A stretch of 64,000 nucleotides of DNA from Parelaphostrongylus tenuis (lineage: Eukaryota; Nematoda; Chromadorea; Rhabditida; Metastrongylidae), in contig JAHQIW010007378.1 of the NCBI GenBank assembly GCA_019055375.1, positions 62,001 to 126,000 of the forward strand, in the 5' to 3' direction. The stretch's first letter is position 1. The number at the start of each line of letters is the position of its first letter. Below the pieces are notes generated by a model. The model was not told where the DNA came from. It was given only the letters and a program-made list of their open reading frames with translations, and searched no databases. Of the stretch, positions 14,046 to 24,965 are shown in pieces. The translations under genes were made by a program, and so were the position numbers.

Positions 14046-14933
14046 TCGGGTTGTGTAAAAAGTTGTGGGAAATTTTTTGGACTTTAATTTTCGAAACCTT
14101 TGCGTCATCTTTTATTGATAGTTTTGTACATATTTATCTTAATTCATCAATATGGATTGTTTGAATCGCATCTACGACATGCTGGTGGAGAATTGTCCAA
14201 GATTGTTCCGACGAAAGTGCGCCTTGCTTCAGTAGGACGATGCAAAGCCGCATAAAGCCACGAAAAGCAAGGACAAGTCTGAAGAATTGAACGGCATCGA
14301 GGCTCTTCTGCATTTCGTCTACAGTTCAGACGTTGTTTCCATCCGATTATGAGCTCTTTCGACCAATGCAACGCTTCTCAATGGACGCCGATTTGATTCC
14401 TTAGTGAAGTTGAAGAAGCATGTCAAGAGTTTTCCGATTTTGAGGAGCCGGAATATTACTTCGACCAGATCCGCAATCTTGCACAGCGATGGTAGAAAGT
14501 CGTGGACAATGGTAGCCTAAATTAGAAAAGTATTCATTGTTATTCAAGAATGTTTAAAGCCTTACCCGAGGTTGATACGCCAGGGTCATACACGCGTGTT
14601 TCGGAGGTCTCGCCCTCCTCGTCAATGACCCACGCCCCACATCAAGCCTGCATTGCAGCAAGGAGAAAGGCGAATGTGATGACGACACATATACAATGAC
14701 GTTGTGCCATCACGACTCTTCAGTCGATGGATCGTGGTTGGTAGAACACAATTGACCACGGCATCGACTATCCTTGAAACCTCGTAATAAACATTCAATA
14801 TATTTTTTGAAAGTGTTATTGAGATAATAAAATAAATAAAATGATAATAAAATAGTTATCGTTGTTTTTGTTAATGATTTACGCATAAAAACAAAACTTT
14901 CAAAAAATTCTCAGAACATTTTGTCAGTCCTAA
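14046..14933 (+). mobile_element. Degenerate mariner-type transposon
   Basis: Left end GGTTGTGTAAAAAGTTGTGG is matched by an inverted copy at about 14895-14933. From 14144 to 14520 a broken plus-strand reading recalls the C-terminal half of mariner transposase, e.g. QDDAKPHKAT, then [16 protein letters not shown] and KVVDNGSL, with several stops and frameshifts. The N-terminal half is missing. A separate repeat (14578-14795) is nested in the 3' part. It is inactive. Confidence 0.82.
14578..14795. repeat. Dispersed repeat nested in the mariner (second copy at 63840-64000)
   Basis: Shares TTTCGGAGG, then a CTCCTCGTCAnTGACCC block, CCCACAT and GCATTGnAGCAAGGAG with the reverse complement of the last 160 bases of the window. 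Both copies lie near a CCTCGTnATAAAnATTCAA word. The class is unknown. Confidence 0.7.
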
Positions 14934-17900
14934 TAAATACACACACACAGATATTATTTCAATTTCGACCGAGAAACAAGTCGCTATTTATTGCCAGTGA
15001 ATTCGTACAGTTGAATTTTCTGTAAGCGACACTCAAGATTAGTCATCGACTGAAGCGAAGTTATTGTAGAAGCCAAATACATTTAGATCGCTCTGCTACT
15101 GTAAACGTAGCAAAAAGTCTTCAATCAACATATTATTATTACTTAGTTGGATCATTAATTTTAGCAGCCTCTAAATACAGATGGAAAGTTCGTGGGTCTT
15201 AACAACAAGCGGTCGGTAAGAGCCGTTCGTGGAAGAGTTTCATTGTGGTCTTTCAAAAAGGAGAAATTGACAGGTGATCAGCGAAGTGATGCACAGCTGT
15301 TAAGGATCACAGGAAGTGAAGTCTAAGCTTGAGAATCACGGGATAAAATTGATGCTAAACCAATAAATCATCCATTTTATTGTGATGAAAAAAAAAAGTG
15401 ATCTGATAGAATGAGGTCAATACACAATTACCAGAGAAACAGTCAAGAGGAGCAACATTTGCTTCATTTATGCTCGGCCGAAATCGTTTCAAATTTAGCT
15501 TGTCATCTAATCCAAAAAGAGCCACAGCATTGTGTATTGAAAGCCCGCAAATGCCTTAGAAGAGCTGTTGAAAATCCAGAGATAATGAACTCAACCAGCG
15601 TTCAAGGGCAATCGTAAAATAAAGACAAAGGTCTCAAGTAGCAGCCGCGCTCATAAACAACCAAAACGTCATGTTGCAAGACAAATAACTCAATGAATGA
15701 AGTCCCGGGAATATTACCTCATCATGTTTGCCTTCCTTTTTCATTACAAGTGAAAGATAAGGACTAAAGCGCACTGCAGTAGTCATTTGCTAAGTATGTC
15801 AAACACTCGACAGCATCGAACATGGAAGGTGATTTACCCATATTTTGACTATACAGTGGCTGTCAGTGCAGTGGCCAAGTATAGCTTCAATGAGTACTTT
15901 TTGTCGTCCTAGACAAGCTGCTACCAATTTAGTGATCCTAAAGGAGAGGATGCTTGATTGGGTTAGTCGATCGAGCCAAAGACCGCCTTTCTGTTGCACG
16001 ACACTTCTATCCACTTTCTCAAACACGCCCTGATGATACAAATAAGAATAAAACATAGTTCCTTGGATTTTGCTACATTATGTGTTACCCCTTAATGATA
16101 TCAAATACTGCAGAATGCCCTGGATGTCAAAAAAGGCAGAGAATATTGAAAGGGCAAATGAATAAATGAGTTCCGTTTTATACAAAACGGCACGGCCGAA
16201 TGAAGTTCTTCATTCGAGATTTGCTTCATTCTACTAACTTCGACTCAATGCAGCAACGAATACTCACATGACGGCAGCAACAGGCTGAGGAGCATTGACT
16301 CAGATCAATCCGAACGGAAAAACGGCCGAACAAAGCTTCTATTACAGCGTCGTGTTAGCTTAATTACCGTGGAAAATATAAAAAACAGTTTCCATTAGTA
16401 AATTTCTTTCCAGATAGTGTACGAAGGAATAACTTGAGTTTGTTGAGCTCAGAGTATAGATGGAGAGTCTATGCGATTCATATGATACTTCTTCCATCTC
16501 TTGAATCTACGATACTGTCGTCGCATTTACTGTACGGATCCCAGCACTCCTTACAGTCTATTCGTGCCCTCTCAATCACTTCAAATTTTAACTCCTGATT
16601 TTGGATGTTTTGTGAGGACTGATCTTTTCTTCAGGAATGTTGTTGAACGGTAGATATGTAGATTCTTCTAGGATTCCCGAAAGAGCCGTAACAAGACGTT
16701 CAACGCGAAAGGTTTGAGGAATGAAGTGATTTCATCCAACACAAGCCTGATACTATTTCCCCGACCTTTGAAAGGTAAAAGGCTTAGTGAGCCCGATACA
16801 GAGTCGAACCAACATTGGCTAGCGGGAGCGACATCACTATCGCTTAGCTACCTGCATCCTAGATGGTATTATAGCTCAAATCAAATACAACCGATAGTGT
16901 AAGTCGTCTTAACTTATTTGAACAATGATAGATTTTAGAGGTCAACGTTGTAACGCTTTATATTGTCACAGACATCTGCTAATCAAAGTAACAACCTTTA
17001 TAACCTACATCTGCACGACTTCTATATAAGTACCATTTTGAAACGTAAATATTTACAGATTCAGAAAGATAGATCTTTTGAAAGCGTTTTCAGACAATGT
17101 TAGACTCTTCGAGACCGTTCCTGGAAGTTACTGGGCATCGATGTGCCTAAAGAACTGGTAGTCAGTTGGCATAAAATTTTAGGAATGACGAGAGGAGTAA
17201 GATGAAGGTCGAGAACGCAATCTGAAAATTTTCATAGTGTTCATGAAGTTTTATGAAAAAATATGGGATCGTCAAAGAAAAGGCATTCAACACTGATAAA
17301 TCGTCCTGGACACGTTATGCATTGTATTCCATCCGTAGTATCGTAAGAGTGATTGAGTAACATCCAACGCGCAGAATGCATCATTTTCATTACATCATTT
17401 TAGTTATTTTCTGCTTCCAGTGCATCATTTCAGTTTTTCTGGCCCACTTAGACGAAAAAAGTATAAATTTATCTCCGCTGGAGTCGAGGTAGGCTTGCTT
17501 GGGTCAGCAGACCAAAGACCATTTGATTAGCACCTCCGATCAGCGCGTTGAATACTACATGTCCTCAGAATGCTTATGACATTTACCTACATATTCTGCA
17601 TAGGAGAAACTGTTATTGCTTATGAAGTTGGTATAACATATTTCATAAAAAATCATACGAAGTCAATTTGGTTACACATCTGTCATTCTTGCTAGAATAC
17701 CTCAACCAAATAAAACGTCATGGTCTTGAAGCTATTCATATGAAATCTACGATTTCTTAGGCTAATATTATTTCTCCGAAAAAAAGTCCAGATGTTGTCA
17801 GTAAATCAATTTATTGGGCCCGACGATGGGAGAATCAAAGGGAAAGTCTATGCAGCATTCGGACAGAACCGATTTGCCTCATTTCCTGATCTCGTTCACT

Positions 17901-19204
17901 TAACAACGCAATTTGGCGCTCATCAATAAACGATGAATGACATGACAGTACTTTCAATTCTGCGCTGCAGAACGTTTCCGTGTCATATCAGAGTAAACTA
18001 CTTCATAGCTCCCCATTCTTTTCAATGATTTTCGGAAAATCGTTTAAGCCGTTTAGAAACTGCCACCAGCATGACTGAGTGTAGTTTATAGAGATAAAGG
18101 AGTTACAGGGCATTTAGATATTTCGCACATCTGCTGAACTCCTATAGGTATCGTACCCAGATCTTCCCTTGAGATTACACCTCCTTTGACAGTGACTTTC
18201 CCTATCGTCTGTCAAACCGTTGCGATGTTTAGAGACAGAATCCATTGGAAGAATGTCAAAAAGAGTGTTGAATGGAAGTTTTTGTCGATGCAGTTGCTTC
18301 ACTAGAAGCCATAGCAATGATATTTGAATTCACCCAACTACTGGTCTCCAATTAGCTCTAATTTTCTTTAGTTTCTTCATTCATAATTAGGCTCAGAAAC
18401 ATAACGGAAATCAGATTAATTATATTGTAAAAACGATGATAGTTTAGCATTGAACAATCGTGTAGAAATGAATTTCGATTCACTAAGATTTACCATGATG
18501 ATTCAATATACCTGCGATATACTAAGTTGTTCAAATTCCAGGCCTAACGTGTATATTCACTTTTTTCGTATATGTCTAAGTAATAGATTCTTTACAATAG
18601 GTGTGTTTTCAAAATTATCCTAGAGTTCATCTCAAGCACTTCCCTCTGATTCTTGATGTTGTGATATTAGAAGGTTGAATTTGAACGCAACGACTTCAGT
18701 TTAGACAAATCCATTTCACTGAAGTCAAAGTCGGACGCACGGAGCTCAAAAGGCTCGATTCGACAAATAAGTTCATTGACTTCGACGTGATTTCACACGC
18801 GGCAAGTGCAGAGTGCTCCAGTGGCGATCTGATAGTTCAAATAAAAATCTAGATTTTCGTCGCTATTGCAAAGGGTCTAGTCGTCTAGGGAAAACATAAT
18901 AGAAGAAACCTGAATAAGGCTATAGGTAATAAAGTCACGCCGATGCTTTCTCTAAAACCCTGCATTTGCTGAGAAGAAAACCAGATTCTTATAGTGAGGT
19001 CAAGTATCATTGAACTTTTTTTTAATGCTCTCAACTTTTTTTCAATGTTGAAATACCCAGAAAAATTATCAGAAGTTTCTCGGACCCCGTAAACAGACTT
19101 GCATGCCGTTGATAAAATGAACACATTCTCTTGATTTTTTTAGATAACAAAAATTATTCTAAGCTGGTCTATGACAGGATATTCTCTCAGATTTGTCTTT
19201 AAGT
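14934..19204. other. Gene-poor stretch
   Basis: A weak family-1 SINE relic is visible at about 15845-15960 (CCTAGACAAGCTGCTACC aligns with CTCAGACAAGTCTGAGACC). Otherwise only short frames; nothing further can be supported. Confidence 0.45.
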
Positions 19205-20485
19205 AATTTGGCGATGCTGGTTAAATAATTAAATTTTAAGCCAGTAATTCCGGTGCCAGGGTCTCAGCCAATAATCACATATGACAATCTTGATTAGTAC
19301 CCAAGTCCTTCTAATAGGAGAAGAAGCTCCATAGGACATACTTAATTTGCAACCCTTTGATGTTAATCTGCTATCAGTTTTTAACTCATTCATACAAACA
19401 ATTTATTTATAAATTTGACAAAGCAGAAATAAATTGAGTGTCCAGAATTTAACGCTAAAATATTCCTGTTTGAGATGAGTACTCCATTTTTTTTTATCCT
19501 AAGTGTTTCAAGAAAGAGTATTCAAAATACGTGGTTGATTCATTTTCACTAAAGATGCAACCATTATCTTAGTTTTGATAACAGAGCATTCCACATTCTA
19601 TCACTAGTATTTCTCGCAACGCTATTTGAAGAACACAAGAGAGCAATAAAACACGACTGATTCAGAACAAACCCAACATTCTCTTATCTCTCCTCAAAAA
19701 TTTTCCTACCACAAAGAAGAATCGTACAAAATGAGAAGGGCACAGTCTGTTTTGATTAAAACTTCTCCAATAGCTATGGTAAAGATGGATGCCGACCAGC
19801 ATTGTAGGCTAAGCGACAAATGAAAACCCGCGCGATATACGTAGCTGATGCCGCATTACCATTGACGTGGGTGGTCGTCGGCATCTCTTGCTCCAGTGCA
19901 TTTGACCGAGAAAGTCTTTCGCCTTTTACTAAAGATTTCCGTGCACTGGAGCAATTATGAGTATTTGCTAATTTTTGCAACCCCCTCGAAAGAGCGGGGT
20001 ACAAGTCTGTTCTTTTATAGTTGGGATGTAATTATTTATGACTACTTGAGACTGTATATTCAACGATATTGAATGCTATGCAACTATGAACCTTGAACGG
20101 ACCTCGAGCCCGTAACTCTCCCTTTCCGCCATCAATATTTAAGAGTCTTATTAGCACAAGAATCGCCAAAATGTGTGGGAACATAGCCTTTGAGCAGAAA
20201 CGTAGTGATCTCAGTGAGGTGGCATGTGATCAGACAATAGTCGTGGTTGGAACTTCACACGTTCATGTAAAAATAGAATAAAGCTAAAGATTGGAATGTT
20301 ATGATGTTAATTTCACAAAAATCGTTTCACAAGTGCCAGCCAAGAGCAATCGAGTGTACATCACTGTCCATTTAATGTTTTTTTCACTTAGTGACACGTG
20401 TAAAGAGCACGCCTGCGTCTCCTCTATGTAAGGGGGTTTGGTTCCCCTCAGAGGATTGGCTAAGACGATAGGCAGTGTGCAACTG
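19205..20485. repeat. Tandem duplication, unit 1
   Basis: Unit of about 1.28 kb repeated head to tail by 20486-21655. Shared words in order include GGTGCCAGGGTCTCAGCCAA, AGAAGAAGCTCCATAGGACA, GAAAACCCGCGCGATATACG, the hairpin at 19890-19952, AACATAGCCTTT and GGATTGGCTnACGATAGGC. It has no intact gene; the short frame at 19774-20004 is matched in unit 2 but only mirrors the repeat. Confidence 0.88.
19890..19952. repeat. Conserved hairpin (unit 1)
   Basis: GCTCCAGTGCA and TGCACTGGAGC form a perfect 11-bp outer stem. An inner AAnTCTTT/AAAGATTT stem and the loop CGCCTTTTACT are kept in three copies (also 21134-21197 and 44145-44207). Confidence 0.8.
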
Positions 20486-21655
20486 ACGATGCTGATCAAA
20501 TTTTAAGCCTAATAATTCCGGTGCCAGGGTCTCAGCCAAAATCACATATGGCAACCTTGATTAGTACGAACGTCCTTTTATTAGGAGAAGAAGCTCCATA
20601 GGACATACTTATTTTGCATTCCTTTTGACGTTAATCTGCTATCAGTTTTTAACTCATTCTTACAGCAATTTATTGATATATTTGACAGAGTAGAAATACA
20701 TCAAGTGACCAGAATTTAAGGCTAAAATGCTTCTGCCTGAGATAAGTGCTCCCTTTTTTTATCCTGAGTGTTTTTGAGAGAGAGTGTTCATAACACGTGG
20801 TTGATTCATTTTCACTAAAGGTACAACCATTGTCTTAGTTTTAATAACAGGACATTCCACTACAACGGTATTTGAAGAACACAAAAGAGCAAGAAAACAA
20901 AAACTGACTCAAAACAAACTCAACGCTTACTAATCTCTCTTCAAATTTTCCTACCACGAAGAACAACCATACAAAATAAGGAGAGCACAGTCTGTTTTGA
21001 TTAAAACTTTCTCAGTAGCTATGGTAAATATGGATGCTGACCAGCACTGTACGCTAAGCGACAAATGAAAACCCGCGCGATATACGCAGCTGATGCCGCA
21101 TTACCGTTGACGTGGATGGTTGGCGACATCTCTGGCTCCAGTGCATTTAACCGAGAAAATCTTTCGCCTTTTACTAAAGATTTCCGTGCACTGGAGCAAC
21201 TATGAGTATTTGCTAATTTTTGCAACTCCCTCGAAAGAGCGGGGTACAAGTCGGTTATTTTATAGTTACGAAGTTATCTTATATAACTATGAAACACTAC
21301 GAATCTTGGACGGGGATCGAACCCGCAAGTCATTTTCTTCGCCATTGATATTTAAGAGTAACATTAGTAGAAAAATTGTGAAAATGTGTAGGAACATAGC
21401 CTTTTAGCAGTAGTGTAATGATCTTAGTGAGGTGGCATATGATAAGACTACTCGAATAGATTATAATTAAAGATTGGAATGGTATGATATCTCACAAGTA
21501 CCAGCCAAGAACAACCGAGTGCACAACACTGCCCATTTAGTGATTTCTTTCACTCAATGGCACGTGTAAAGAGATCGCCTGCTTCTCCTCTACGTAAAGA
21601 GGTTTGGTTCCCCTCAAGAGGATTGGCTGACGATAGGCAGTGTGCAACTGACGAG
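20486..21655. repeat. Tandem duplication, unit 2
   Basis: Second copy of the unit at 19205-20485, about 110 bp shorter through small deletions and visibly diverged. A third, partial relative of its central part lies at 44000-44275. Confidence 0.88.
21134..21197. repeat. Conserved hairpin (unit 2)
   Basis: Same outer stem, inner stem and loop as 19890-19952. Confidence 0.8.
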
Positions 21656-22649
21656 GTTGTCAAGGCTGAAACATGGGTGCATTGCACTGTATGAATGCCG
21701 ATAACAGACCACATGCATGATTCAAAAATAATTATCAGGTATAACCAAAGATTGTCATGCACTAGAGCAGTATTTGGTATTTTTTGCAATTCCCTCGAAA
21801 GAACGAGGTATATGAGCAGAAGTCAACGGTTGCAAATAAGTACCTGATCTGTCCCAATATTTATTGTGGAGTTGTAAAAACATAAGTGGACATATATCTG
21901 TACAGAAGTGTATTGATTTTCGTGAGATCAGAATTAATTGAAAAACAATGATTTTTAAAGCCTGTCCGCTTTCAATTTTAATCTGAACATTATTTCTCGT
22001 ATAGAATTGAATTTGGTTGGATATATTTCTGCATTAGCAGCTTACATAAAGTTTTGTGAAAACTTTTTCTTATGATCTAAAATCAAATATTATGTTTGGC
22101 ATCAAGTATCCACAGAAAGTGTTCTTTGTGATTCGTAGTAGTTTTAGCGATTCAAATTTGGTGAAGTGGTGCACAAGGGGACTAGAGATGTATGCGAATA
22201 CATGTGCACACGATTTCAGTCATTATCACCCTGAAAAAGGTTAGATTATTGCGATACTAACCGCGATACAATCTTTTCCATAGTAAGCTCTTTATGTAAA
22301 CATAATGACGTAGGAAATCCCGGCAGCTATGTATCTCAGATAGAAAAGCTCAGTGAGCCTCTATCTAAGTCTGGAACGGGAGAATGAATCAGCGTCGCCT
22401 AACATTTTCCTTTCATACTATACAGATCTGCTGTCATCCATACCGAGATTCCTTGAAAAGGGTATCAAAATATTACTATTCTACATACTCGGTGAAATCA
22501 CCAACTCCTACATAGTGGATCGTCACCATAGAAACAGACATTTTTTCATGGCGACAATCCGAGGATACTTGCGTTTCTTGGAGTACCACCTGATGAGATC
22601 AGATCAATTCAACGCGGCAAAGATAAAGAGGACTGTTCGTAGACACTAA

Positions 22650-22815
22650 CTGATTGGCACGGTGCTTCAGTGGTATAGTTGTACAACTGATAGCGGTGGC
22701 TGATAGCAGTGATAGAGAGATGCTGAAGAATGAGAGGTGGGTAAGCCGTGGTCTTATGAAACTCGGGTTCAGCTTCTGCCTGAGATCGAATTTTTGCTCA
22801 CCACTTAATTCTCTT
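22650..22815 (+). mobile_element. SINE family 2 copy
   Basis: GTGCTTCAGTGGTATAGTTG (A-box-like), CTCGGGTTCAGCTTCTGCC (B-box-like) and the family tail TTTTTGCTCACCACTnAATT are present. Confidence 0.65.
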
Positions 22816-23589
22816 TGATTGTATAACTATTGCATCAGTCTATACAGGAATAGCATTTCGGCATTAGGCTGAGATCTATAGTTTTTTCTGAGATGCATAG
22901 CTGATGCTGCGGCAAGTTTGCTGCTCCAATTACCTGAGGTGATTGACGGGATCCATCATGCCACTTATCTTTAATCCCAGCATGAATAGCCAAATATTTT
23001 TACTCTGATATGCCTGAGTTGAGACAATGAGAGTTTATATTGGAAAGGTTTTCCATTGCGATTGGTGATTTTGGTGACGACTTCGCGCTTTCGAAATCGT
23101 AATGATTGGACTGGTGTATATAATCGTGTACATCTCTATTCGTTCCATGCTCATACTTCACTGAATAGACTCGGTATGACAAAATATGACTTACAAGAAA
23201 CAACTGCTAGGGATAATTGGCACCGAATAGTCTATTGATTGCTCAAGTCACAGAAAAAAAGCATTTCACAACTTGGTCTAAGCCTGCTGATACAGAAGGG
23301 TATCTTCCCAGATTCAACTCTAGAGAAAAATTTGCAGACTGAAAATGAAATCAGAGAATATCTAACGATCACTATTTTCGCATTAGTGTCAATCTCATGA
23401 AAATCAATACACTTCTATACAAATATATGTTGCCTCATGTTTTCATAACCCTACTGTGAATAATGACTTAGTTCACTCACCTATCGTCCGTTCTTTACGT
23501 AGCTCACAACGCAGATTTTCCGTAATCTACAACTTCTCATATATCGCCCCCTTTTGAGGGGATCTTAAAAAGTGGCAAACACACATAAT

Positions 23590-23650
23590 TGCTCCAGTGC
23601 ACGAAAATCTCTAGTAGAAAGCGAAAGATTTTCTTTGATAGTGGATCCAA
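23590..23650 (-). repeat. Inverted fragment of the hairpin repeat
   Basis: ATTGCTCCAGTGCACG followed by AGAAAGCGAAAGATTTTC is the reverse complement of the right arm, loop and inner arm of the conserved hairpin; the other outer arm has decayed. Confidence 0.65.
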
Positions 23651-23751
23651 AGAGGCGAGGAGCCTTGCACTGAAGAGTACTGTGGTGGCAAATGCGTACA
23701 TAGCGCAGGTAATTCATTGCATAACTAGTGAATTTCGACATCAATAAGTGG

Positions 23752-23808
23752 TATATATATATATATATATTATATATACATATATATATATTATATATAT
23801 ATATATTG
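23752..23808. repeat. (TA)n microsatellite
   Basis: TA/ATAT repeat with a few interruptions. Confidence 0.9.
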
Positions 23809-24058
23809 CTCTGGGCGAGAAGAAGCGTATTTCCAACTATTCCGTGATATCTCTCACGTAGCCTTAACTATGTTCGTGTACTCATAAGCTAGTTTGAAAA
23901 ATGCAGAACGTACTGTTAGGGTTGGCTGTGGAAAAGCCTTTACGGTATGCCTACTAAAGAAAACAAGATAACGTCCTGCTCGACTCGCCAGCGCGTCGGT
24001 CGTGCTGCCTGCTACGCGAAAACTCAACGCAACGCCGCATGCCGTCAGCGGCTTGGTC

Positions 24059-24249
24059 AACCCTAACGAACCATGGACCCAGCCCTCTGCGTGTCTAACC
24101 CTGATTTACAAGGCCCTTTCTCTACACCCTGCTCCAATATGACGTGTAACAATGAAGAGTGTTGCGTCTAATAATGGCATGCCACTGCTAGACGCAATAC
24201 TCTGGGGATGGACGCGCAGAGGGTTGGGACCATGGTTTCGTAAGGGTTA
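24059..24249. mobile_element. Small palindromic MITE, 191 bp
   Basis: Ends AACCCTAACGAACCATGGAC and the inverted GACCATGGTTTCGTAAGGGTT give terminal inverted repeats of roughly 40 bp. An inner inverted pair around GAGTGTTGCGTCTA/TAGACGCAATACTC makes the whole element nearly self-complementary. It encodes nothing. Confidence 0.85.
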
Positions 24250-24965
24250 AATCACGTAATTTCTCCTCAAACAGTTCTTAGGGGTGCGGTGATATTCAGC
24301 AGTTAATAACGCAGTGTATCACAAAGCACGGTAGTACAAAAGGCCCTGACTATACCCCTTCCTCCAGTACTTCCTAAGATGAGTTAACCGAATTCCTCAG
24401 AGACCTCCAATAAGATAAAATGAATCGTCTCAACCAACAATCTAGGACACTCATAAATGAAAAGAAATCCGCAAGCAGGAGTATAAGCAAGACGTGAATA
24501 TGTTCGAAAACATCCTGGAGAATGCGGAATGAGAAGGAAGGAATCGAACGCAAAAAGTAAATCCTCATAGTGTTTCAAAGCAAAATATGTCAGGTCGCCT
24601 CTCCTAAGCAACGTACGCAGTTACCCAGTCACCTGGACATAGTATGAATCTTTTGCATTCTTAGAATATCGTTCGCGAATGAGAACAGTTCATATGGACG
24701 GGGGCAACTCGTTATAAACATTACTTGATTCTGCTTTACCATGTCACTAAAAAGGAAATACGAATCTCAAGGGAACTCATGGGTGGAAAGGGAAATCGAA
24801 GAACACTTGAGAGATCATGTTTATAAGAAGACAGACAACATTGCTTTCGAAAACAAATAGTAGTTGTGGGAGCAAAATGACAAAGTATTCAGAAAATTGT
24901 GGTACAAAGTTGCACTATATTACCGTAAGTGAGTAACACTTCAATTGGAAAGTTAGCGCAGAAAA
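24250..24965. other. Downstream flank of PCNA
   Basis: No gene or clear repeat is seen. It should hold the PCNA 3' UTR on the minus strand, but I cannot point to a convincing polyadenylation signal. Confidence 0.4.

Larger units (their letters stand above)
21656..23751. other. Repeat-rich, gene-free stretch
   Basis: Holds a fragment of the hairpin repeat (about 21745-21815), a family-2 SINE (22650-22815), an inverted hairpin-repeat fragment (23590-23650) and short unsupported frames, the longest at 22353-22649. Confidence 0.45.

Noticed and set aside
19774..20004. Pair of similar 76-codon frames at 19774-20004 and 21019-21249, looking like a duplicated small gene
   Set aside because: The similarity follows the tandem repeat and the conserved hairpin; changes do not favour synonymous sites and the third repeat copy does not keep the frame.
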